DNA from: a virus
DNA length: 38,111 bases
Reading direction: 5' to 3' (one strand)
Virus record (IMG/VR): IMGVR_UViG_3300027896_000111
Coordinates: 1 to 38,111 of that record
Below are positions 14,757-21,710 of the stretch, piece by piece (positions within the stretch are counted from its first letter, which is position 1; each line of letters opens with the position of its first letter). The notes under the pieces are model-generated. The model saw only the letters and a program-made list of their open reading frames with translations. It did not search any database and had not been told where the DNA came from. Both the position numbers and the translations under genes were made by a program.

Positions 14757-16021
14757 AGTCTGATTTTAATAATCCGGTAATGTATGTGAGTTTTAATGGA
14801 GAGGACTTTCAGGCGGTTTTTGGAGGCCCGAAGCCTAATGGTTTTATTAATTCACTGACTGTTTCGCTTAAATTAGGTGGTGTTGGAGAATTCGATATTA
14901 ATTGTGTGATGCCGTTTAATGATGGATTGGATTTGCTTGAAAAGTTTATAACTGGTTCTCAGAAGTTAGATTTTACGACTGATAAAATAGCTGTTAAGAT
15001 TGGGTATCTTCCTAATTATCAGACACCAATGATTATCGGATTGATAACGTCTTTTCCAGAATTTGTTTTTGACAATCAGTGTACTATTTCGTTTAGATGC
15101 ACGTCATTGGCGAGTGTTTTATACAATGATTCTGTTCCTTTGACGTTAGAAAACGCGAGTTATCTTGATGTTTTAAGAAAATTATGCCGTGATAATAATA
15201 TTGTATTAAAAACCTATGAATCATTAAGTATGATGACGAATGATTTTAGAAATGCAAATGACAGTAATGGCTTGAAGATGTATATGACAAGTGGGGTTGA
15301 AAGTAAGTTGGATTTGTTTAAGTTTGAATATATATCAAAGAATGGAAATAGCTGGAATTTAATAAAAGAGATTTTTGATAAGTGTGGGATTGTTTTTACG
15401 GTGTCTGGTACTTCTGTATTTGCATTTACGATATTTGAATCTTCTGATAATGTTCCTGTTTTGACATTTAAGTGGAATTGTAATTTTGATGTTTCAAAAA
15501 GAATAATTCCAATAGATTCTATTGAAATGAATTTGTTGCCTACAACTTTTATTGCTGCGAATACTGTTGTGAGGGATACTGGTTTTGATGCAACTGTCGC
15601 TGGTTTTGGAACGGTAATAAATAAGAATGATATGAACTCTGTTACGAAGGCAGGTGCGAATGTATCTGTTGATGCAGAAGTAGAAAAAAAGAAAGACATG
15701 GTAACTATGTCTGGAGAAGGTGGTGTAGATCAGGCAAAGTTACTTTCTGAGAGTGTGACAAGCGGGAACAAGGTAGCGTCTTTATCGTGTACGATAAATT
15801 CAATTGGGGTTCCAGATGTTCTTCCCGGTGATAGTGTTGTTGTTGATCTTGGGAGAGAGAAGTTAATGTGGACATATAGGGTGATGGAGGTAAAGCATAA
15901 TTGGGATGGAAAGTATAGGAGTACCTTTGAATTGACATATTGTGGTAATGTTTCAGATGGTGTTAATAAAAATAAGGCGAAAACTACTGACACAATTACT
16001 ATTGGTGGGGATATAGGATAA
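14753..16021 (+). CDS. Baseplate hub protein, gp27/gpD-like
   Basis: This 422-residue protein starts at ATG 14753, overlapping the preceding stop (ATGA). The N-terminal region (SLTVSLKLGGVGEFDINCVMP, then an IAVKIGYLP barrel strand and MIIGLITSFPEF) matches the first barrel of hub proteins. A middle part holds YLDVLRKLCRDNNI, as in gpD-like hubs. The end (VLPGDSVVVDLG...WTYRVMEVKHNWDGKYRSTFEL) is typical of the last hub barrel. A trimer of this protein would bridge the hexameric tube and the trimeric spike encoded next. Confidence 0.82.
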   Translation: MKSDFNNPVMYVSFNGEDFQAVFGGPKPNGFINSLTVSLKLGGVGEFDINCVMPFNDGLDLLEKFITGSQKLDFTTDKIAVKIGYLPNYQTPMIIGLITSFPEFVFDNQCTISFRCTSLASVLYNDSVPLTLENASYLDVLRKLCRDNNIVLKTYESLSMMTNDFRNANDSNGLKMYMTSGVESKLDLFKFEYISKNGNSWNLIKEIFDKCGIVFTVSGTSVFAFTIFESSDNVPVLTFKWNCNFDVSKRIIPIDSIEMNLLPTTFIAANTVVRDTGFDATVAGFGTVINKNDMNSVTKAGANVSVDAEVEKKKDMVTMSGEGGVDQAKLLSESVTSGNKVASLSCTINSIGVPDVLPGDSVVVDLGREKLMWTYRVMEVKHNWDGKYRSTFELTYCGNVSDGVNKNKAKTTDTITIGGDIG

Positions 16022-16725
16022 TGTCTGTAATATCTGATTTGATTAATAATGTGAGAAGGCTTGGGATTGAATTTGTATTTGGAAGATATTATGGTATTTA
16101 TCCTGCTGTTGTAACTGACAATAAAGACCCAAAGGGAATGGGTAGAGTGCAGGTAAAGAGTTCTATTTTTGGGCATGTTAATCCTGTGAGAAATTGGATT
16201 GCACCGTTGTTTTCTGATATGATGTATGATCCACCTGAGATAGATTCGGATGTGTGGATTCAATTCATTTCTGGGAATATAAATTCGCCGGTATATGTAG
16301 GAACAAGAAAGATTCCCGGAGACGCAAGATTTAGTGAGTTTCAAGAGAGTAATACAGAGCCTAAGAAGCGTGGTTTGAAGACTAAATACGGTCATAAGAT
16401 AATGTTCTTTGATAGTGATGATGAGCCAAAGATAGAGGTCACTACAAAGAACGGAGAAAAGATTATATTAAGTGATAAGAGCGGTTCTGAGAGCATAACG
16501 ATAGAGGACGAGGTGAATGGTAATAGGCTTGTTATGGATAGTTCTGGGGTTAAGGTGAATGGGTTATTTCTTGTGACAGAGAAGTACCTTGATTTCATGA
16601 ATAAGCATATAGCCGATTTTGGTCTTGGGAACATGGGCAGTCCTGTACCATTAAACCCTGCTGGGACGGCACCTGATTTTACAACAGGGTACACAACGAA
16701 GAAAGATTTTAAAACGAACATATAA
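16021..16725 (+). CDS. Baseplate spike protein, gp5/gpV-like
   Basis: This 234-residue protein is coupled to the hub gene by a one-base overlap (TAATG). Residues about 23-100 form an OB fold (YPAVVTDNKDPKGMGRVQVK...WIAPLF...DVWIQFISG...PVYVGT), as in gp5, gpV and VgrG. A repetitive beta-rich segment follows (KIEVTTKNGEKIILSDKSG, SITIEDEVNGNRLVMDSSG), as in the triangular needle that pierces the outer envelope. No lysozyme domain as in T4 gp5 is present. The tail end (PLNPAGTAPDFTTG) may bind a PAAR-like tip. The gene directly precedes the IscB element. Confidence 0.85.
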   Translation: MSVISDLINNVRRLGIEFVFGRYYGIYPAVVTDNKDPKGMGRVQVKSSIFGHVNPVRNWIAPLFSDMMYDPPEIDSDVWIQFISGNINSPVYVGTRKIPGDARFSEFQESNTEPKKRGLKTKYGHKIMFFDSDDEPKIEVTTKNGEKIILSDKSGSESITIEDEVNGNRLVMDSSGVKVNGLFLVTEKYLDFMNKHIADFGLGNMGSPVPLNPAGTAPDFTTGYTTKKDFKTNI

Positions 16726-16726
16726 C

Positions 16727-16739
16727 CCTACAATGACAC
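16727..16739 (+). repeat. Left arm of imperfect inverted repeat around iscB
   Basis: CCTACAATGACAC pairs with the right arm GTATCGTTGTAGG at 18216-18228 (11 of 13, the two mismatches being G/A differences that leave wobble pairs in RNA). It lies just after the spike gene stop. It could be an element end, or half of an ancestral intergenic hairpin. Confidence 0.5.
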
Positions 16740-16969
16740 TTTAAAAGGTGAAGTTGTGGGAGTCTAGAGGGCTAAAAGGTAATACTTTTATGCAGAAGTT
16801 TAAAGTAAAGTTAAAGAACGTACCAATGGATACTCCACTAGTCCATTGCTCTACAAATTTATCTTTAAACAGAGAAGAAATTCTCAGTGAGATAGATAAC
16901 CTGAAAAATGGTAAACGGGCTTTAAACAACCTCGAAGTGGATCAACTCCAGCATAAGGGAGGACAGGGC
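16737..16969 (+). ncRNA. Candidate omega RNA (HEARO-like) of IscB
   Basis: IscB genes are preceded by a structured RNA (HEARO, or omega RNA) that carries the guide at its 5' end. This roughly 230-base region sits in that place and is rich in local hairpins: TAAAAG/CTTTTA (16773-16790), CAATGGA/TCCATTG (16824-16848, seven perfect pairs), GAGAA-GAAA-TTCTC with a GNRA-type tetraloop (16872-16885), and TGGA/TCCA (16938-16950). It can be translated in frame with iscB from ATG 16748, but that peptide has no family resemblance. The exact RNA ends and guide are not determined; the guide should come from sequence near the spike stop. Confidence 0.72.
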
Positions 16970-18166
16970 TTGCGAGTTCCTGTTAAGGCTTATGTACTTA
17001 ACAAAAGAGGAAAACCATTAATGCCTTGCTCTGCGAGAAAAGCAAGGATGTTGATTAAGAAAGGAGAAGCAAGGGCAGTAAAAAATTATCCATTTGTAAT
17101 ACAGTTGACAAGAGCTACAGGTGAACAGGTTCAAGATTGTTCATTAGGTGTAGACAGTGGCTTTAAGAATGTAGGTTTTTCAGTGATAACAGAGAAAAAA
17201 GAGATAATAGCAGGAACACTTGTTTTAGATCAAAGGACATCTGAAAGATTGACAGAAAAGAGAATGTATCGAAGGCATAGAAGAAATAGGCTATGGTATC
17301 GTAAACCAAGATTCAATAATAGAAAAATAAATCAAGGTTGGCTACCACCTTCAACGCAGAGAAGATTTGATACACATTTAACTCTAATTAATAGATTAAA
17401 GAGTCTTTTACCAATAAAGAATGTTATAATAGAAGTAGGTAATTTTGATATACAGAAAATAGAGAATCCAGATATAACAGGTATTCAGTATCAACAGGGG
17501 TCATTGTTTGAATATCAGAATATGAGAAGTTTTTTAATGTCAAGAGAACATGGTAAGTGTCAGTTGTGTGGTAAGGAATTTTCAAGGGGTAATGGTTCTC
17601 ATATACATCATATTATATCAAGAAAAGATGGTGGTACTAATAGGGAAAAGAATTTAGCTTTGTTGCATGAAAAATGTCATAAGAAGTTGCATAAAAACAA
17701 GTTGTATGGTTTATTAAAAAAGAATAATGTTTACAAAGACGCAACATTTATGAATATAATAAGGAATAAATTTAGAGAGATTTTGGAAGATTGTAAGATA
17801 GTTTATGGAAATGAGACTTTTGTAAAAAGGAATATTTTAAGATTGGAAAAAATGCATTATAATGATGCTTTTGTAGTAGCAGGAGGTACAAGTCAAGAGA
17901 AGGTAGTTCCTGTTGATGTTGAACAGAAAAGAAGAAACAATCGTGAATTACAAAAAAACAGAAAAGGTTTTATTCCCTCAATTAGAAGAAAAAGGTATAA
18001 AATTCAGAATAGGGATTTTATTTGGATAAAAGGGAAAAGATTTTTGTGCGGTGGTATTCAATGCAAAGGAGCTTCTGTTTATGTTTTTGACAATAAAAAA
18101 GTTAAAAGTTTGATTTCATCGAAGAAAGTAGAAAGAATATATCATACTGGAAGTTTAGTGTGGTAG
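16970..18166 (+). CDS. iscB: IscB RNA-guided endonuclease
   Basis: This 398-residue protein is taken from TTG 16970, preceded by GGGAGGA at six-base spacing; the frame is open back to ATG 16748 but that part is assigned to RNA. Order: PLMP domain (GKPLMPCSARKARMLI, about 15-29); RuvC-I with D62 in LGVDSGFKNVG; Arg-rich bridge helix about 98-118; RuvC-II with E155 in NVIIEVGNF; HNH with C197/C200, H213-H214 and C236 in the zinc/active site; RuvC-III with H296 and D299 in MHYNDAFVVAGG; and a C-terminal domain for target-adjacent motif reading. All catalytic positions are intact, so both DNA strands could be cut. IscB is the ancestor-like relative of Cas9. It lies alone, without TnpA. Confidence 0.93.
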   Translation: MRVPVKAYVLNKRGKPLMPCSARKARMLIKKGEARAVKNYPFVIQLTRATGEQVQDCSLGVDSGFKNVGFSVITEKKEIIAGTLVLDQRTSERLTEKRMYRRHRRNRLWYRKPRFNNRKINQGWLPPSTQRRFDTHLTLINRLKSLLPIKNVIIEVGNFDIQKIENPDITGIQYQQGSLFEYQNMRSFLMSREHGKCQLCGKEFSRGNGSHIHHIISRKDGGTNREKNLALLHEKCHKKLHKNKLYGLLKKNNVYKDATFMNIIRNKFREILEDCKIVYGNETFVKRNILRLEKMHYNDAFVVAGGTSQEKVVPVDVEQKRRNNRELQKNRKGFIPSIRRKRYKIQNRDFIWIKGKRFLCGGIQCKGASVYVFDNKKVKSLISSKKVERIYHTGSLVW

Positions 18167-18215
18167 ATTGTGTATGTTATTGATTTGTAATTAAGTAGGT
18201 ATTTATTAATACTAA

Positions 18216-18228
18216 GTATCGTTGTAGG
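18216..18228 (+). repeat. Right arm of imperfect inverted repeat around iscB
   Basis: This is the partner of 16727-16739. Just upstream is a separate small hairpin, GTATT-TATT-AATAC (18199-18212), in the AT-rich tail between iscB and the next gene. Either could mark the 3' end of the element. Confidence 0.45.
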
Positions 18229-18242
18229 AATAGAGGTTTGAT

Positions 18243-18617
18243 ATGGGAATGTCTGCTGGTGATGTGAATGCTACTTCTGGTATGTCAAATACTATTTATG
18301 TGGCTATTGAGAGGGAAATAATAGACAAATTGCATCCAGACACGCCTTCTTCTGTTAAAGATGATTTGAAAACACAATTGAAAAAGTTGTCTTTTTGTAT
18401 AGCAGAGGGAGTGATAGGTCATATTAAGTCGAATATGGAAATTAAAGGAATTAAAAGTTCGCTTGATTCTCCAGGTTTAAATGGTATTTTTGTAACAGGT
18501 GTTCCGGTTCCACAAGATGGTGGAGCAGCATTGAAAACTGCTTGGATTGCAGCAACTACTGGAGGAACAAAAGACAAGTCTACGCAAACAAATGATGGAA
18601 CTGGACATGTGGAGTAA
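18243..18617 (+). CDS. Hypothetical baseplate-region protein
   Basis: This 124-residue protein starts at ATG 18243 after AGAGG; a second ATG six bases on is also possible. The N-terminal half is helical. The second half holds GIFVTGVPVPQDGGAALKTAWIAATT, a motif that seems typical of small phage baseplate-region proteins, though I cannot name the family. The C-terminal 20 residues are low-complexity (Thr/Gly/Asp). It would have followed the spike gene directly before the IscB insertion, so a role near the baseplate hub is likely. Confidence 0.55.
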   Translation: MGMSAGDVNATSGMSNTIYVAIEREIIDKLHPDTPSSVKDDLKTQLKKLSFCIAEGVIGHIKSNMEIKGIKSSLDSPGLNGIFVTGVPVPQDGGAALKTAWIAATTGGTKDKSTQTNDGTGHVE

Positions 18618-18620
18618 GAT

Positions 18621-19100
18621 ATGGGACTAATAAAGCAACAGACCTCAATTTCAGCAAAGCCGATTATATGGTATGGTGTTGATGATATAACTGGTTTAAA
18701 GGCCATTGCGCTTGCTGACAGGGCCGAGAAGCAACTTAGGCTTGTGAAGGATAGTAAGACCATCTTCTTCTTTGATGCAAGTTCTATAGAGGTTCCTGAT
18801 GATTTTTTTGTGGTAAAGCCTGATGATGTTACATTGCCTGCTCCCGGAAGATGGATAAGAACGACAGCGAATAGCGTCACATTCACAGAAACGATAGATG
18901 TTGTTTCAAATGGACAGACTTCTTTTGAATTATCGTATGTTCCTATTGACGAGACTAAGGTTTTAATGGTTCCTATCGGTGGGCCATTGCAGGCTTATGC
19001 AATTGATTTCACGATAGCGTCAAAAACTGTGACATGGTTAAGTTCAGTTTCGTTTGAGTCTGGCGAGAAGATAGTTTTTACTTACGAGATTAATCTTTAG
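18621..19100 (+). CDS. Hypothetical baseplate/fibre-associated protein
   Basis: This 159-residue protein starts at ATG 18621, three bases after the previous stop, with GGAGTAAG upstream. Residues about 20-90 (KAIALADRAEKQLRLVKDSKTIFFFD, then LPAPGRWIRTT) resemble the short domain found at the base of many phage fibres and baseplate appendages. A C-terminal beta domain follows (VVSNGQTSFELSYVPID...KIVFTYEIN). It is probably a small structural protein of the baseplate edge. Confidence 0.55.
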   Translation: MGLIKQQTSISAKPIIWYGVDDITGLKAIALADRAEKQLRLVKDSKTIFFFDASSIEVPDDFFVVKPDDVTLPAPGRWIRTTANSVTFTETIDVVSNGQTSFELSYVPIDETKVLMVPIGGPLQAYAIDFTIASKTVTWLSSVSFESGEKIVFTYEINL

Positions 19101-19109
19101 GAAGTAGTT

Positions 19110-19613
19110 ATGATTCAGATATTGCAAAAGGTTGGAGAGACGAATGTTGTTCTGGAGCTTTGGGTATATGATTCTGGAAACATAGGAGTTCCCGGTCTTA
19201 CCCCAAAAATGGCGATAAGGAGAACGACAGACAACAAGTTTCTTGATTTTCATGATAATGTGTTTAAGGCTTTGGGGTGGGTTACAAGACAGGTTGAAAT
19301 GATACCGATAGATACGGTTCTTTCTCCCGGTGGTTATAGGTATTCATGGAATTCTCATTTATCGGTTGTTGGTGAGGGGTCTTATGCGGTAGAGTATGAT
19401 AGTAATAGTCCTGGGTATGGTTTCGATGCAGATTATGTGACGTTTACTATTTCAGATGTTTCTGATGTACGAAAGTTTCTTTTGAACAAGAGGGTTATAG
19501 ATAAGACAGGTTCAGTTCCAATAGAGAAATTATATGACGACAATGGTGTCACTGTTATTAAAGAGTGGAAGTTGGAACACAGTGTAGAGCAGGATTCAAG
19601 GATTCCGCAATGA
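19110..19613 (+). CDS. Hypothetical baseplate-edge beta protein
   Basis: This 167-residue protein starts at ATG 19110 after AGGAAG. The sequence is beta-rich with an Ig-like pattern (NVVLELWVYDSGN, PGLTPKMAIRRTTDNKFLDF, GYRYSWNSH, GSYAVEYDS), as in the N-terminal domains of upper baseplate proteins. The C-terminal helix ends in KEWKLEHSVEQDSRIPQ. The TGA overlaps the next ATG. Function is inferred from context and fold impression. Confidence 0.5.
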   Translation: MIQILQKVGETNVVLELWVYDSGNIGVPGLTPKMAIRRTTDNKFLDFHDNVFKALGWVTRQVEMIPIDTVLSPGGYRYSWNSHLSVVGEGSYAVEYDSNSPGYGFDADYVTFTISDVSDVRKFLLNKRVIDKTGSVPIEKLYDDNGVTVIKEWKLEHSVEQDSRIPQ

Positions 19614-20071
19614 ATAGTAGAATCGTAGATTGGAACACATTGACTTTTGGTTTATACCAAGAGGGAGAGGTTGCATACGGTATGAAGGCTGTTATAACTG
19701 AAGAATATGCAGAATCGCTTGAAAATGTTGATGGGAAGATAATAATTCACAAGTTAGATCAGTTTCAGCTTATTGTTACAGTTTATGATGCGTTTTTACA
19801 GCCGATAGATATTACGCTTAATTCTTTTGTATTTACAGTAAGAGAAAGAAATTATGATCGAGTAGGAAAGATTTTGTTTCAGAAGAAAACCGGTGGTGAG
19901 GGGATAGAGTTTATTGATGCTCAGAATGGGGTTATTGGAATAGATTTTCTTACTGATGATTTGATAAATGCAAAGACCAATATTCAGTATAATTATGAGT
20001 TGGAGATTCTTGGTGTTGGCTCTGACAGATTGACCATTATGACTGACTTCTTAATAGTGAGGGAAGTGTAA
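19610..20071 (+). CDS. Hypothetical BppU-like baseplate protein
   Basis: The start is taken as ATG 19610, overlapping the previous TGA (ATGA); the frame is open upstream to an ATG at 19565, but coupling favours the later start, giving 153 residues. HKLDQFQLIVTVYDAFLQPIDITLNSFVFTV resembles the first strands of BppU-type baseplate domains ('F.l...v.d..g..vDLt...v.F.v'). It ends at TAA 20071, one base before the short leader of tnpB. It probably shares a role with the preceding gene. Confidence 0.5.
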   Translation: MNSRIVDWNTLTFGLYQEGEVAYGMKAVITEEYAESLENVDGKIIIHKLDQFQLIVTVYDAFLQPIDITLNSFVFTVRERNYDRVGKILFQKKTGGEGIEFIDAQNGVIGIDFLTDDLINAKTNIQYNYELEILGVGSDRLTIMTDFLIVREV

Positions 20072-20073
20072 AT
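20062..20073 (+). repeat. Left copy of 12-base direct repeat around tnpB
   Basis: GGAAGTGTAAAT here matches GGAAGTATAAAT at 21320-21331 in 11 of 12 bases. The left copy covers the last codons and stop of the upstream gene; the right copy covers the binding site and first bases of the gp25-like gene. Together they bracket the TnpB unit. Confidence 0.5.
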
Positions 20074-20092
20074 TTTAAGTGAACAAAAAGAT

Positions 20093-21238
20093 ATGTTAAT
20101 ACAAAAAGCATTCAAGACAGAATTAAATCCTAATAACAAGCAACGTACTTTTCTTGAGAAAAGCATAGGGGTAGCACGTTTTGCATGGAATTGGGGTTTA
20201 GCTCAAAGAATTAGTTTTTATGAAAAAGAGAAGAGGTCTTTAAGTGCTATAGATCAACATAAGATATTGTGTTCAATGAAAAAAGAAGAGTTTCCGTGGA
20301 TGTATGATATTAGTAAATTAGCACCACAAGAAGCATTGAGAGATTTGGATTCTGCTTTTAAAAATTTTTTTAATAAGAAAAAATGTTTTCCTAAATTTAA
20401 GAAAAAGCATGGGAATAAACAGTCTTTCAGAATGACTGGTGATAAATGTTATATTTCTGAATCGACTATAAAATTGCCTAAAATTGGAGAGATAAGGTTA
20501 AAAGAGAAGAATTATATACCAGTCGAAGGGGTTAAATATAATTCGGTAACAGTTTCAAAGATTGCGGATAGATGGTTTGTTTCAGTTCAATGCGAAGTAA
20601 ATATTTTAGAACCATCCAAACCAGAAACAGTAATTGGTGTTGATGTTGGAATAAAAACATTAGCTACATGCTCTAATGGACAAGTTTTTGAGAACAACAA
20701 ATATTTAAAGAAGTCACAAAAGCATTTGTCTTTACTTCAGAGAAATTTAAGTAGAAAAGAAAAGGGTAGTAGAAATAGGTTAAAAGCGGTTAAGAAAGTA
20801 CAGAAAATTCATTATAGAATATCATGTCAGAGAAAAGATTCAATTCACAAAATGACAAGTATTTTGGCGAAAACCAAACCAAGGTATATTGTATTAGAAG
20901 ATTTGAATATTTTTGGTATGATGAAAAGCCACAAACTTGCTGGTTCTGTATGTGATGCGTCTTTTGGCGAAATAAGAAGACAATCAGAATACAAGACTAA
21001 ATGGTATGGTGGAGAGGTAATTGATGCAGATAGATTCTTCCCTTCAAGTAAATTGTGTTGTGTTTGTGGTAGACTGAAAGATGACTTGATGCTTGAGGAT
21101 AGAATTTACAGATGCGAGTGTGGAAATGAAATTGATAGAGACAAAAATGCGTCAATTAATTTAGAGAATTATGGTTTGAGTACCCTTAGTTCGCGGGGAA
21201 TTAAAGCCTGTGGAGAAAGTGTAAGACTTTATGAGTGA
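20093..21238 (+). CDS. tnpB: TnpB RNA-guided endonuclease
   Basis: This 381-residue protein starts at ATG 20093. It has the full TnpB layout: N-terminal helix-turn-helix/wedge region (KAFKTELNPNNKQRTFLEK, then ARFAWNWGLA); RuvC-I D184 in IGVDVGIKTLAT; RuvC-II E269 in YIVLEDLNI; zinc ribbon with Cys at 322/323/325 and 341/343; and RuvC-III Asp in IDRDKNASINL (348-350). The length is typical. TnpB is guided by an RNA from the 3' end of its own element and cuts DNA next to a short adjacent motif; it is the Cas12 ancestor type. All catalytic residues are present, so it is probably active. It shares its operon with baseplate genes and has only a weak binding site. Confidence 0.93.
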   Translation: MLIQKAFKTELNPNNKQRTFLEKSIGVARFAWNWGLAQRISFYEKEKRSLSAIDQHKILCSMKKEEFPWMYDISKLAPQEALRDLDSAFKNFFNKKKCFPKFKKKHGNKQSFRMTGDKCYISESTIKLPKIGEIRLKEKNYIPVEGVKYNSVTVSKIADRWFVSVQCEVNILEPSKPETVIGVDVGIKTLATCSNGQVFENNKYLKKSQKHLSLLQRNLSRKEKGSRNRLKAVKKVQKIHYRISCQRKDSIHKMTSILAKTKPRYIVLEDLNIFGMMKSHKLAGSVCDASFGEIRRQSEYKTKWYGGEVIDADRFFPSSKLCCVCGRLKDDLMLEDRIYRCECGNEIDRDKNASINLENYGLSTLSSRGIKACGESVRLYE

Positions 21239-21310
21239 AAACTTAAAAAGCTGTTTTGATGAAGCAGGAAATAAACACAGCATCTACCCTATGGTAGAGA
21301 TTGATAAGTT
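21130..21310 (+). ncRNA. Candidate omega RNA (reRNA) of TnpB
   Basis: In TnpB elements the guide RNA scaffold overlaps the end of the gene and runs past its stop. Here the 3' gene end and the 91 bases after it keep typical marks: GGGGAATTAAAGCCTGTGGA (21196-21215), the post-stop sequence GATGAAGCAGGAA (21258-21270), and a terminal hairpin TCTACC-CTAT-GGTAGA (21283-21298). The guide should begin just after the scaffold, within about 21300-21330, i.e. the leader of the gp25-like gene. The 5' end is approximate. Confidence 0.7.
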
Positions 21311-21319
21311 TTATAGAAC

Positions 21320-21331
21320 GGAAGTATAAAT
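21320..21331 (+). repeat. Right copy of 12-base direct repeat around tnpB
   Basis: This is the partner of 20062-20073 (11 of 12). It contains the GGAAG that serves as ribosome binding site for ATG 21330, so the gp25-like gene keeps a start signal despite the insertion. Confidence 0.5.
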
Positions 21332-21695
21332 GGCTTTTTATAAAGGGTTTTCTGCTGATATGAGTGGCCTTGCGATGTTTAATAAGAAGGTCGATGGAGA
21401 GCTTGTTAAGAAAAGTATGCAGCAAATAGTTGTTACCGGTGTTGGCGAGAGAGTCATGAGGAGAGATTTTGGTTGCGAGATACTAAAAACTGTTTTTGAT
21501 AATATGGGGGATTTTCTTGACGAGGTTCAAGCTGATTTTATAAGAACGTCTATAAAGAAGTTTGAGCCAAGGGTTGATGTGGATAATATAACTGTGACGA
21601 GCAATGATACTGGGCTTGTTGATGTAGTAGTAGAGCACACGTTTAATGGAAGAGTGGATAATACGAGATTTCCGATAGAGAAAGATGTTATTTAA
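21330..21695 (+). CDS. Baseplate wedge protein, gp25-like
   Basis: This 121-residue protein has the gp25/IraD-like pattern: an N-terminal FSADMSG, then QQIVVTGVGERVMRRDFGCEILKTVFDN, corresponding to the 'LLTxxGERxxxxxFG' signature, and a C-terminal beta sheet (VDVDNITVTSNDTGLVDVVVEHTF). gp25-like proteins are the most conserved wedge component of contractile tails and start sheath assembly. It precedes the gp6-like gene as usual. Its binding site lies in the repeat copy adjoining the tnpB element. Confidence 0.85.
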   Translation: MAFYKGFSADMSGLAMFNKKVDGELVKKSMQQIVVTGVGERVMRRDFGCEILKTVFDNMGDFLDEVQADFIRTSIKKFEPRVDVDNITVTSNDTGLVDVVVEHTFNGRVDNTRFPIEKDVI

Positions 21696-21710
21696 TAAGA
21701 GGAAAATATT

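Larger units (their letters stand above)
16727..18228 (+). mobile_element. IscB/omega RNA element inserted after spike gene
   Basis: The segment between the spike stop (16725) and the next tail gene (18243) holds only the candidate guide RNA region and iscB. It is bordered by an imperfect inverted repeat: CCTACAATGAC at 16727-16737 extending to 16739, and its complement at 18216-18228 (GTATCGTTGTAGG), 11 of 13 matching. The left arm contains ATGA, which I recall as a reported insertion-site sequence for HEARO elements. No TnpA is present. The exact element ends are not proven; the repeats may instead be the remains of one hairpin split by insertion. Confidence 0.6.
20074..21319 (+). mobile_element. 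TnpB/omega RNA element (IS200/IS605-related, TnpA-less)
   Basis: This segment contains tnpB and its 3' RNA region and separates two baseplate genes that would otherwise be contiguous. It lies between 11/12 direct repeats (20062-20073, 21320-21331). Removing it plus one copy of the repeat would leave TAA immediately followed by ATG with GGGAAG upstream, the gene spacing normal for this cluster. No TnpA gene is present, so the element would depend on a transposase elsewhere, recombination, or homing-like gene conversion. The exact ends are inferred. Confidence 0.6.

Noticed and set aside
18199-18212. GTATT-TATT-AATAC hairpin as a terminator after iscB
   Set aside because: The stem is five AT-rich pairs with no following T run, so termination is unlikely; noted only as a possible element-end structure.
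19565-19609. Upstream ATG as start of the BppU-like gene
   Set aside because: It would overlap the preceding gene by 49 bases with no binding site; ATG 19610 overlaps the stop by the ATGA arrangement common in this cluster.
21323-21330. TATAAAT as a T4-like late promoter
   Set aside because: The match is short, expected by chance in AT-rich DNA, and lies within the start region of the gp25-like gene; no set of similar sites is seen before other genes.
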